Origin: JBHHUI01 sp965248775
GTDB taxonomy: Bacteria > Chloroflexota > Anaerolineae > Anaerolineales > JBHHUI01
Length of the DNA: 64,000 nt
Assembly: GCA_965248775.1 (NCBI GenBank)
Contig: OZ252150.1
Coordinates: forward strand, 1,798,001 to 1,862,000
Direction: 5' to 3'
Part shown: piece by piece, positions 8,400 through 16,268 of the stretch
How positions within the stretch are numbered: the first letter of the stretch is position 1
Layout: each line of letters starts with the position of its first letter
Notes under the pieces: generated by a model
Databases searched by the model: none
Seen by the model: the letters and a program-made list of their open reading frames with translations, nothing else
What the model was told of the DNA's origin: nothing
Translations under genes and position numbers: made by a program

Positions 8400-9218
8400 G
8401 GTAGTGGTTACATGGTAACTGATGGGGACCACGCTGTATTGTAGTAATGGAGATACAACTTGAGTACAGCTTCATGGTAAACGTCGGACTTGGAGAAAGA
8501 AAGAGTTTTGCGCACGAAGCGAGCCAGTCTCTGGCGCAAGGTGTTGTTCCAGCGTTCCACGTGAGATGTCTGGCCGCTTTCTTTGCCGACACTTTGGTGA
8601 GTGTCGTTTGGTAAAACCTTCTGGTAAGCGTGCCAGAAGTCGCTGAAGGAGCAACACGCTTTGTAGGATGCTGGGATGGATTTCCATAACGCGCGACAAC
8701 TTTTTTCACTGCGGTCGCCAATAAAATAGGCCACCACTTGGCGCGTGCGCCGACACAGCGCGACCCATATCCAACGTTTATCGTTTTTTGTGCGTACAAA
8801 TGACCATAATTCATCCAATTCCAGCACATCATCCGTTTTTACGGTTTCTAAAGTGTCAGCCAGGTTCGGCATAGCGCCGGCCTTCTCCAGAATCCAGCGT
8901 GCTAATGTCTGCCGCGCGATGCCAAAGATGCGCTCAATGCCGCGCATACTGGCTCGCTCTCGATAGGTGCGTAGGACAAATTCTCTGATGAACTCAGGAT
9001 AAGAACGGCTTTGCGGTTCCAACATTCCATAAGCGGCGCAATCGAGACAATGAAACTTCTGACCGCCTTTATAGTCTGTACCATTCTTGACAATGTTGAG
9101 GCTCCTGCACTTTGAACACTCATGCGTGATGACACTCTGGATCATTTTGGCGCTCCTCTGTTTGGCAGGCCAACAACTTACTTTTTCCAGACTCATCAGT
9201 CAACATGTAACCACTACC
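8400..9218 (-). mobile_element. IS1-family element, copy 2 (819 bp)
   Basis: Inverted ends GGTAGTGGTTACATG with the direct repeat GCCTTTTG at 8392-8399 and 9219-9226. It is nearly identical to copy 1 and in the same orientation, 953 bp apart. It interrupts the small tautomerase gene. Confidence 0.95.
8408..9196 (-). CDS. IS1-family transposase (single-frame InsAB type)
   Basis: 262 residues. The N-terminal zinc-finger part has CSKCRSLN and FHCLDC, followed by the helix-turn-helix-like ERIFGIARQTLARWILEK. The catalytic DDE part has DVLELDELWSF, SDFWHAYQKVLP and HVERWNNTLRQRLARF. InsA- and InsB-like parts are fused in one frame, so no programmed frameshift is needed, as known for some IS1 members. 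It is complete and probably active, and a likely source of the neighbouring defective copy. Confidence 0.93.
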   Translation of the reverse strand: MSLEKVSCWPAKQRSAKMIQSVITHECSKCRSLNIVKNGTDYKGGQKFHCLDCAAYGMLEPQSRSYPEFIREFVLRTYRERASMRGIERIFGIARQTLARWILEKAGAMPNLADTLETVKTDDVLELDELWSFVRTKNDKRWIWVALCRRTRQVVAYFIGDRSEKSCRALWKSIPASYKACCSFSDFWHAYQKVLPNDTHQSVGKESGQTSHVERWNNTLRQRLARFVRKTLSFSKSDVYHEAVLKLYLHYYNTAWSPSVTM

Positions 9219-9428
9219 GCCTTTTGCTACTTCATTGATCACAACTCTTACCTGTTCCGGTTTTGCCTTCAGCTCTTTTACACATACATCTGTGATCCCT
9301 GCTATCAGGCGATTTTTAACCTCTGTCTCCCGCCCTTCAATAATTGTGATATTTATAATAGCCATGTTTTCTTCCCATCGTATTATGTTGCCGCTATCGA
9401 CGACAAAATGTTACCAATTACTAGACCG

Positions 9429-10160
9429 CTATGTCAGGGTTGACAACTGATCCTGACTTGTCCAGTCCACCGGACCTTCGATATACATAAGGCCCTTTTC
9501 CTCGAGTTCTGGCCGCATGTTCTTAATGTCCAGGCGAAGCTCTCCAGCTTCGAGGCGCTTTCGCATCTGGACCTCCCGAACGATCCGTTCTTGTCCCGCC
9601 TTGGCTACAATGGCAGCTTTCTGGCATGGGACTACCACAACGCCATCATCATCCGCTACAACTACATCGCCAGGGCGAACATGAGCTCCGGCGCATAGTA
9701 CAGGTACATTTACGGAGCCCAATGTTGCTTTCACCGTCCCTTTTGCCGATATAGCCCGGGACCAAACGGGGAACTGCATTTTGGTTAAATCGGCTACGTC
9801 TCGGCAACCTGCGTCGATAATCAAGCCTATAGCGCCTTGAGAGCTCAACGAAGTGGCCAGTAGGTCGCCAAAGGCGCCGTCCCGGTTTTCACTGGAAACT
9901 GCGACCACTAAAATGTCGCCCTGACCGATAACCTCGACGGCGACATGCAACATCCAATTGTCGCCCGGATGAACAAGAGCCGTAACCGCAGACCCGGCAA
10001 TTTTGGCCCCCCGATAAATCGGGCGCATCTCCGGATGCATGAGCCCAGTACGCTCCATAGCTTCATGGACGGTGGCGACGCCAAGATCCTGCAAGGTTTC
10101 AATGACACCGGCCTCAGCTCGCTTAATCTGTCTCACCACGATACCGTTTGGGGCGTTCAT
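9429..10160 (-). CDS. 4-carboxy-4-hydroxy-2-oxoadipate aldolase / oxaloacetate decarboxylase (LigK/GalC type)
   Basis: 243 residues of the RraA-like class II aldolase group. The substrate-binding GLIIDAGCRD motif (Arg-Asp pair) is present, together with AMERTGLMHPEMRPI near the start and a C-terminal GLMYIEGPVDW tail typical of CHA aldolases such as LigK, ProA and GalC. The enzyme cleaves 4-carboxy-4-hydroxy-2-oxoadipate to pyruvate and oxaloacetate, the last step of the 4,5-cleavage pathways for protocatechuate and gallate. The ATG overlaps the stop of the upstream GalB-like gene by four bases, indicating an operon. The gene is intact. Confidence 0.85.
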   Translation of the reverse strand: MNAPNGIVVRQIKRAEAGVIETLQDLGVATVHEAMERTGLMHPEMRPIYRGAKIAGSAVTALVHPGDNWMLHVAVEVIGQGDILVVAVSSENRDGAFGDLLATSLSSQGAIGLIIDAGCRDVADLTKMQFPVWSRAISAKGTVKATLGSVNVPVLCAGAHVRPGDVVVADDDGVVVVPCQKAAIVAKAGQERIVREVQMRKRLEAGELRLDIKNMRPELEEKGLMYIEGPVDWTSQDQLSTLT

Positions 10161-10879
10161 ATAAAATCCTCAACTACCTGTGGGAAGACGCGCATGTAGC
10201 CTTCGGCGTACTTGATGTCTTTACCTGAATTTCGTTTGGCCTGAACACCCCTTTGTAAAGCGACCCGGGAATAGTATTCCCATATGTGTTCCTGAGCCGT
10301 CATACACTGAAACGCTTGGTACTTTTGCTCCCACACTGGGCTAATATCCAAGAATACATCTTGTTTCCACTCGCATTGTTCTGGCTGGTGAGGTTCGAAT
10401 AAGAAGACAGGCGGTGCACCCAAGACCTGCTGTCCGGGGTTATAACCGTGCGCTTGGGCGATAATGCGTGCTTCTTGTGCAATCTGAGTTGCCAAGGGGT
10501 GGTCGAAGTTATACGGATCTTTGAGTGAATGGGACAGGATAAACTCCGGCCTCATCTCTCGATAGATATCAGCTAACTTGTAAATGCTCTCATTGCCTAT
10601 GCGCATTGGGTAGTCACCCACATCAAAAAGCTCGATCTCGGTTGCGAGGATCTCCGCCGCTTTTTCTGCTTCCCTCCGGCGGGATGCTTTAACTTGCTCT
10701 AAAGTCATGTTAGGCTGCCGCCACAATTTAGCTGACTCGCCGCGCTCGCCAAAGGACAGGCATACAACCTTCATGCGATACCCCTTATTTGCAAACAAGG
10801 CGATGGCACCTCCTGCCCGCCATACGAAGTCTGCCGAGTGCGCGCTGACGACAACACCCGATTTTGATTCGCTAGACAT
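10157..10879 (-). CDS. PIG-L-fold hydratase, 4-oxalomesaconate hydratase (GalB)-like
   Basis: 240 residues of the PIG-L/LmbE zinc hydrolase fold, starting SGVVVSAHSADFVWRAGGAI. The AHxxD metal motif is modified to AHSAD, as in GalB-type proteins, and the second metal segment is SHSLKDPYNFDHPLAT. GalB of Pseudomonas hydrates 4-oxalomesaconate to 4-carboxy-4-hydroxy-2-oxoadipate, which the overlapping downstream aldolase would cleave. This adjacency supports the assignment over a generic N-acetylsugar deacetylase. It is the first gene of the minus-strand run. The upstream 158 bp to the next gene may hold its promoter, but I saw no strong match. Confidence 0.78.
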   Translation of the reverse strand: MSSESKSGVVVSAHSADFVWRAGGAIALFANKGYRMKVVCLSFGERGESAKLWRQPNMTLEQVKASRRREAEKAAEILATEIELFDVGDYPMRIGNESIYKLADIYREMRPEFILSHSLKDPYNFDHPLATQIAQEARIIAQAHGYNPGQQVLGAPPVFLFEPHQPEQCEWKQDVFLDISPVWEQKYQAFQCMTAQEHIWEYYSRVALQRGVQAKRNSGKDIKYAEGYMRVFPQVVEDFI

Positions 10880-11037
10880 GAGTCGATTCCGAATGACTAC
10901 TGGTCATCTCAAAAATATATTTAGCATGACATTTCTGGAATAGCTTTTACTCAATTTCGACACACGACTGACCATCGCCCACTGAAAATTGAATTTCAAT
11001 CTGAATTCACTTACCCGAAAATCTTTTTCTCAGAAAG

Positions 11038-11715
11038 TTAGATATAGTGTTTGACTTCCTCAGCGGTCGGGCCAACTGTATAGCGCGGTAATGGACGTTG
11101 TTCCCACGGGTCATATTCAACTGTAACAAAATCGGCCCGTTGGATCAACCTCCTTCCGAGTTTTGCATCTTCCAAGCGTATCTCGACAGAGTCCGGCACG
11201 CTGCCAGGTTGAGTCAAGCTAGGTGCCGGGCAGAACAGCAGCGTGCCACGCGGCAAGGCCTGCGCAACCTGACTCACGCGGCTAACAACCTTCTGAGGTT
11301 CAGACAATTTGTTGATTGTAATCTTTGCCTCTCTCCGTTCATCCGCCACCGGCCCTCTCAATATATTTAGTTCCAGCGTGCCAGCATGTTCAGAGATGTT
11401 TCGCAGTCGCCAGGTATATCTAGTCAGAAGAATGTTGCTCAATGCCTCTCCATCGACCGCACTCTTCACGTGGGCGCCTACACTCAGCAGGACACCACCA
11501 CCCGCAGCGATGAGAACATAAGCAGGTGTGATCATGAGTTCATCTACATCTACTTCCAATTCAACCTGGCTGGATAACTTATTGACAGCAACATTGGAGA
11601 TCTGCAGCGCATTTCCTAAACCGTCCGCCATATAAGCTTTGTCGATGAGGATATCCGGCGATGTTACATTGTTATCCGGACCATACACGTGAGGCCTGTA
11701 AAGAAAATGTGTCAT
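11038..11715 (-). CDS. Unrecognised protein next to a beta-propeller gene
   Basis: 225 residues from ATG 11715 (AGGG nine bases upstream) starting MTHFLYRPHVYGPDNN. No signal peptide, membrane segment or familiar motif is apparent. The composition suggests a soluble beta-rich protein, with alternating strands such as NKLSSQVELEVDVDEL and TWRLRNISEHAGTLELNI, and it ends RYTVGPTAEEVKHYI. It follows the Asp-box propeller gene by 13 bases on the same strand, downstream of grdEB copy 1. It may be a partner of that propeller. No function is proposed. Confidence 0.6.
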   Translation of the reverse strand: MTHFLYRPHVYGPDNNVTSPDILIDKAYMADGLGNALQISNVAVNKLSSQVELEVDVDELMITPAYVLIAAGGGVLLSVGAHVKSAVDGEALSNILLTRYTWRLRNISEHAGTLELNILRGPVADERREAKITINKLSEPQKVVSRVSQVAQALPRGTLLFCPAPSLTQPGSVPDSVEIRLEDAKLGRRLIQRADFVTVEYDPWEQRPLPRYTVGPTAEEVKHYI

Positions 11716-11728
11716 CTCAGTTTTCCCT

Positions 11729-12709
11729 CTATCCTGTTGCAGCCGGCGCCCAGGCAATCATTCGAATTTCGCCCAATTCACGCGGCATTTTATCCCACGA
11801 TTCACCGCCATCCTGGCTACGGAATATCTGGCCAAATATAGTGGCAATAAAAATCAGATTAGCATCTGCCGGGTTCGTTGCAATCCACCAGATGGTGCTA
11901 TTGACCGGTTCAGGCACTGGAGCCTTTTTCCAACTTTCACCGTAATCGTGGCTAATCAAAAGCACCCCTATTTCCCCGGATGGTTTATCACCCACCGATG
12001 CAAAGAGCACTCCATTGTTATCTGTGCGTGCCTCGATCGCCCGGAAATAAGGCCAAGGTGCCTCAAGTATAGGAACGTGTGTCCAATTTTGTCCATTATC
12101 TACACTCTGGTGCAAACCGGCTTCCGTTGAACAGAGAATTTTGCGGGTACCCTTGCGGTCGAGAAACACCAGATTATGTGTATCGTTGTCCAGCAGCCCC
12201 TCACTGAGCCTTTCCCAGCTCTTACCACGATCGCTCGAACGAAAGACACCATCGATCTCAATCGTGGTCCAGATTGTGTCTGAGTCGAGAGGATCAAATT
12301 GGATGGAGGTCACTCGTGGGGTATTGATAAACCAACATTCTGTAGCTGCATTAAGTCTGCCGCGTGTCCAGCTAAGTCCGCCATCTTCAGAGACAAACAT
12401 TTCAGCGGGCCGCGTTCCGCACACGATAAAATCCGGGTCATTCGGGGACTGCGCCACTTGCATAAACTGCAGGTCATCCATGGGAGAAGGAATATAATTC
12501 CAGCGTTCGTCCGAGGGGCTCCAACGATAGAGCCCCTGATCGGTTCCCGAGAGGACTTCTCCCAGCCGATCCGGATGCGTAGAAACACCCCAACATCGTG
12601 ATTCATTGTATATTCCGCAGGTCGGCGTTAGCGGACGGGACCAATTTTCGCCCTCATCTCGGCTAAACCAAACTGACTGCATAGTTGCTGCGTAGGCAGT
12701 AAATTTCAT
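11729..12709 (-). CDS. Asp-box (BNR/sortilin-type) beta-propeller protein
   Basis: 326 residues carrying six Asp-box motifs SxDxGxxW (SRDEGENW, SEDGGLSW, SSDRGKSW, SVDNGQNW, SHDYGESW, SQDGGESW) spaced along the chain, which predicts a multi-bladed propeller. There is no signal peptide, so it should be cytoplasmic, unlike secreted sialidases. It starts 34 bases after grdB copy 1 and may belong to the same transcript. Asp-box motifs are structural and do not indicate the reaction. A scaffold or lactonase-like role is possible but unsupported. Confidence 0.8.
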   Translation of the reverse strand: MKFTAYAATMQSVWFSRDEGENWSRPLTPTCGIYNESRCWGVSTHPDRLGEVLSGTDQGLYRWSPSDERWNYIPSPMDDLQFMQVAQSPNDPDFIVCGTRPAEMFVSEDGGLSWTRGRLNAATECWFINTPRVTSIQFDPLDSDTIWTTIEIDGVFRSSDRGKSWERLSEGLLDNDTHNLVFLDRKGTRKILCSTEAGLHQSVDNGQNWTHVPILEAPWPYFRAIEARTDNNGVLFASVGDKPSGEIGVLLISHDYGESWKKAPVPEPVNSTIWWIATNPADANLIFIATIFGQIFRSQDGGESWDKMPRELGEIRMIAWAPAATG

Positions 12710-12742
12710 TTGAATACTTCTCCCCGAAAATAACTTCCCAAT

Positions 12743-14062
12743 TTAGACTGGGCCAGAAAACAGCTTTTGTTGGGTAAGCTCTGTCTGCAAAGCCTCCAGG
12801 GCTTGTTCAACCAGCTTCCTCCGAAATCGCCTTTCTTCCTCAAGATTAATGTCTGCGTTGCCGACTGGATGGAGAATACCGCCGCCCGGTATAACTCTAT
12901 TTGAACCAACAGTAATTGCGATGGGTGTCATTGTTGAGATTTGAATCGTCGGAATGCCAACCTTTTCAATTTCCTTCTCGATCGCTGCACCGCAGCGCGT
13001 GCTCGTCCCTCAAGTAGAGGTGAGAATGACACCGTCGACACCTCCTGATTTAAGGCGTTCGGCGATGCTCTGTCCGATTGATTTGGCGTTGGCTTAGCTT
13101 GAGGCAACCCCGGCGGTTGCATATATCACGGAGTGAACCTTTTTAATGACGCCTTCCTGTTCTAGGTCGTACATTACATCCAGAGGAACCAAACGGTTCG
13201 GATCCTGGTTTACAAATGCGGTATCGTAACCCGAGTGGTGCGCCTCGAAATCGTCGGAACTCAACTGGCGCATGCCATTTATCTCGTAAATGCCAACATG
13301 AGTGGCCCCTCGCGGATCAAACTCATTCGGATTCCCTTTTGGAACCAGACCACCATCCGTCACCAACGCAATCTCTGCTGCGGCGAGCTCGGTGACTGGA
13401 GGCGCAGGCTCAATACTCTCAAATTTTGGCAATTGGATTTCAGATTGAATTGGCTGGCCATCAATCTTTGCCAGCACCATGTCGATCGCCCGTTCCGCCG
13501 CGTTGAGTTCAGAGAATTCATCGACAACGAAACCACGGGGAAAGTAACCCTCCTCATGTGGCTTGCCGATTTTTTCCTTTCGTAATAGCCGTTGGCCAAG
13601 GTCGACCATCTGCTCGACGGCATGATTCATACCTCGGACCGAATCGCTGCTATCAACTATGTAGACGTGTTTGGCATACAGGTCTACACCCGGATTTTCC
13701 TCGTACATAGCGGTCACTATCGGAATGCCGAATTCCTCTTCAACTGCGTGGGATACTTCGCCTCAGGCAATGCCGTAGCGACCTGCGTTGAAAGCGGGTC
13801 CGGCGATCAGTAAGTCGGGCTGATAGGGCTTGAGCATGTCGATGATTTGAGCCAGCGACTCATCAGTCCTTTCCGCAAAATAGTTGTCGCCGCATATCAC
13901 CGTCACGACAACTTCACCCTGACCGTTCAGATTCGCATCAATTGCTCTTCCCGGCCCAATAGCACCCTCTCTTACTTGAGGCCCTTCAGAGGCCTTCTCT
14001 TCACCACCGACGCCACCAAAGAACTGATTTAGGTATTGGGCAATTTTTAGAGTTCCGTTCAT
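12743..14062 (-). pseudogene. grdB: Component B selenoprotein of a glycine/sarcosine/betaine reductase-type system, copy 1 (GrdB-like) with two UGA codons and one UAA
   Basis: Reading through stops gives 439 residues with no gap relative to copy 2 at 21065-22384. UGA at 13010-13012 (residue 351) sits in TST-U-GTSTRCGA, the Sec site of GrdB proteins. A second UGA at 13763-13765 (residue 100) replaces a Cys conserved in copy 2 (RYGVACGE), giving RYGIA-U-GE. A UAA at 13094-13096 (codon 323) replaces Leu of VATSLEN and would remove the Sec351 region. GrdB with GrdE forms the substrate-specific component that makes a Schiff base and passes the carboxymethyl group to Sec of GrdA. The gene is either recently inactivated, or the UAA is a sequencing error. 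Collinearity argues for recent loss. Confidence 0.82.
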
Positions 14063-14106
14063 GATCAACTATGTCCTATGAAAATAGTTAACAGTTATCA
14101 GTAGCC

Positions 14107-14147
14107 AGTAATCAGTATTCAGTGACCCGTCCTGAATACTGATTACT
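14107..14147. repeat. Perfect 16-bp stem palindrome between grdE1 and grdB1
   Basis: AGTAATCAGTATTCAG at 14107-14122 and its complement at 14132-14147 enclose a 9-base loop. It is AT-rich and has no T-run, so it looks more like an intergenic palindromic repeat or mRNA-stabilising hairpin than a terminator. It separates two genes that need equal expression. Confidence 0.7.
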
Positions 14148-14157
14148 AATTACTATT

Positions 14158-15447
14158 TTAATATTGAGCCGCAACCATTTGAGAATTTCCCAGCTGCCCT
14201 ACCGCTCCGCTGATAAACAAAATACGTTTGTCAAATGCACTGGTAATTGGTTCACCCGAAGGTAGCTTAACCGGCCTACCAATGATGCGTTTCACTGCAG
14301 GCAGTTTCAATGTACGCAGCGGGCTCCCAGTACTGATCAGGGCATCGGCTTTGGGGAGATTAAAAATCACACTCCCGCTTTGATCGCCGGAATCTTGCTT
14401 GCGCCCCCACGTGATAATCACAGCATTAATGCCCAGTTCTTCGCAGCGTTGGGCCGTCTGGGCCACATCGATATCAGGTGCGCCTGAGCTACTCTTTGTC
14501 AGAATTACCCCATCGGCGGCTAGGATGTTTTTGGCAATACCGGCAGCTATCGTCGCGGATCGTTCCCGCTCAGGTTCTGTATATTGAGAAACGGTAACGA
14601 TGACACCGGCGAAGGAGAGATCTTGGCCGTGTCTCTGGTAAAGACCTTTTATTGTGGAATGATTTTGAATCGCGTAGGTCTCGATACCCATGCCTTGATA
14701 CGGGTTTATGAGAGCGCCATCTAATATCTCATTGGGGTGAATAATGATAGGTATCAACCTGCGAAGACTATCTCCATACAGGATAGGCTCTCCCGGAATG
14801 GCGGGGAAACTGGTGCAATAGGCCTGAAAGATATAGGCCACTCTTGGGAGCTGCTCTAAGTCAGGGGTGATTTGGCTTAGCGGTGGGAGTTCATAAATTT
14901 CCACCTCATCAGGTTCAGTTGTTTCGCCCTCCTGTGCCAGATATCTGGCCGTCTTGAGTCCAGCCAGCTTTTGCGCCAATAAGTATTCGTTGTTGGTTGT
15001 ATCTTCGGCAGCATAGGGCAATACAACAATGTTCTGAGTATGTGCGTAAGGTGTAATCTCTTCCGCCGGCCCGCTCATATCGATGATGCTGCCCATGGGA
15101 TCGTGAGCCGGTCCGCTGAGCGCGCTCTGATCATTAATGACCACTGCTGCACCCCGTAGGACACATGTCTGCCCATCTCCGGCTGATCTTTGTTTACCAA
15201 TTACACCAGGAAAATCTTCTCCCGTTTTACCGATTTTTGCCCTGGGCTCAATCACGTCTGAAACTTGAAGGATTCGGCAGCTTTCACCTGGATGAGCCAG
15301 CTCGACTTCGACTCGTTCCAAACGCGTATCCTCAAGCAGTAAAGCTATCAATTCTTCGCGGTCGATGAGCAGCAGATCACCATTGATTTCAGTTTTTTCT
15401 TCAAACTGTACTTTCAATATGTTGATGATTCTCAGCTCTAGTCGCAT
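14158..15447 (-). CDS. grdE: Component B precursor subunit of a glycine/sarcosine/betaine reductase-type system, copy 1 (GrdE-like)
   Basis: 429 residues. The GrdE signature AHPGESCRILQVSDVIEPRAKI is near residues 51-72, and the C-terminal half has LAADGVILTKSSSGAPDIDVAQ and LPAVKRIIG. Classical GrdE is made as a proprotein that self-cleaves to create a pyruvoyl cofactor. In this protein the segment where I recall the clostridial Asn-Cys site reads GALINPYQGMG, without Cys, whereas Cys211 in QAYCTSFPAIPGE is kept in copy 2. Cleavage may therefore occur elsewhere or not at all. It is followed by grdB1 after 95 bases. Substrate specificity cannot be read from the sequence. Confidence 0.82.
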   Translation of the reverse strand: MRLELRIINILKVQFEEKTEINGDLLLIDREELIALLLEDTRLERVEVELAHPGESCRILQVSDVIEPRAKIGKTGEDFPGVIGKQRSAGDGQTCVLRGAAVVINDQSALSGPAHDPMGSIIDMSGPAEEITPYAHTQNIVVLPYAAEDTTNNEYLLAQKLAGLKTARYLAQEGETTEPDEVEIYELPPLSQITPDLEQLPRVAYIFQAYCTSFPAIPGEPILYGDSLRRLIPIIIHPNEILDGALINPYQGMGIETYAIQNHSTIKGLYQRHGQDLSFAGVIVTVSQYTEPERERSATIAAGIAKNILAADGVILTKSSSGAPDIDVAQTAQRCEELGINAVIITWGRKQDSGDQSGSVIFNLPKADALISTGSPLRTLKLPAVKRIIGRPVKLPSGEPITSAFDKRILFISGAVGQLGNSQMVAAQY

Positions 15448-15491
15448 TACTAATCCTGGATATTATTTAGTTACATTATGGGAGCGTGGCA

Positions 15492-16244
15492 CTAATGCAT
15501 TACGCCGCCGCCATCCACTACGAGTGATTGTCCCGTTATATATGCGCTGTAGTCAGAAGCAAAAAATACAACCGCACCAACTAGATCCTCCGGAACTTGA
15601 GAACGATTAAAGGCCCGACTCCTCACAACAATCTCGTTGGTATCATCGATGCCATCCCGCAATTTGACGTTCTCACTCATCGTCAATCCCGGCGCAATTG
15701 CGTTGACTCGGATCTTTTTATCGCCCAGTTCTGCAGCTAAGGCGCGTGTCACTGCCAACAAGGCACCTTTGGATGCATCGTAGTGCAAAAAATTAGGATA
15801 GCCCTTAAAAACTCGGTTAGTGATGATATTGATGATGGAACCGCCTTTTGTTTCCATCAGGGGCAACGCTGCTTTCACACATTGCCAGGCACCACGAACA
15901 TTTACCCGCATTACATCGTCCCATTGCTCCAAAGGGATTTCAGTTAAAGGTGCGCTGGGTATTTTGCCAAATAGGGCCGCATTGTTGACCAGGATATCCA
16001 ATCCACCAAACTTTTCTTCGGCCAATGCAACCATTTCCAAACAGGAGCTATCATCACTGACATCCGTAATCAGAGCATGGGCTTCGCCGCCCAACCCGCT
16101 TATCTGCTCGACAACATCTGTTCCATCTAAGACGTCAGCCACGATTACACGGGCACCTTCCTTTGCCAATCCAACTGCCAATCTGGCGCCTATACCCTGG
16201 GCAGCGCCGGTGACTATTGCAACTTTGCGCTCTAATATAGTCAT
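15492..16244 (-). CDS. SDR-family NAD(P)-dependent oxidoreductase
   Basis: 250 residues, classical short-chain dehydrogenase. It has the cofactor motif VTGAAQGIGARLA, LVNNAALFG (NNAG-like), the catalytic YDASK motif, and a C-terminal ASDYSAYITGQSLVVDGGG. The usual catalytic Ser 13 residues before Tyr appears to be Thr (NIITNRV segment), which could lower activity or shift mechanism. It lies 24 bases downstream of an aldehyde dehydrogenase and 44 bases upstream of grdE1, all on the minus strand, so it probably acts in the same pathway as the reductase. The substrate is unknown. Confidence 0.88.
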   Translation of the reverse strand: MTILERKVAIVTGAAQGIGARLAVGLAKEGARVIVADVLDGTDVVEQISGLGGEAHALITDVSDDSSCLEMVALAEEKFGGLDILVNNAALFGKIPSAPLTEIPLEQWDDVMRVNVRGAWQCVKAALPLMETKGGSIINIITNRVFKGYPNFLHYDASKGALLAVTRALAAELGDKKIRVNAIAPGLTMSENVKLRDGIDDTNEIVVRSRAFNRSQVPEDLVGAVVFFASDYSAYITGQSLVVDGGGVMH

Positions 16245-16268
16245 TAATCCTCTTCAATTAAATGCCAT

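Larger units (their letters stand above)
8362..9365 (-). pseudogene. 4-oxalocrotonate tautomerase-like small protein, split by IS1 copy 2
   Basis: Joining 9365-9219 with 8391-8362 gives 58 residues, starting MAIINITIIEGRETEVKNRL and ending VVINEVAKGNYAVAGMPV, the size and pattern of the 4-OT family. The insertion lies near residue 49 and leaves the 8-bp duplication GCCTTTTG on both sides. Oddity: the residue after Met is Ala, whereas classical 4-OT enzymes use an N-terminal Pro as catalytic base, so activity would have been atypical even before interruption. It lies between the aldolase/hydratase genes and aconitase X, on the same strand. Confidence 0.85.

Noticed and set aside
13094..13096. 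UAA in grdB1 as a recoded codon
   Set aside because: No known recoding of UAA fits, and copy 2 has Leu there. Mutation or read error is more likely.
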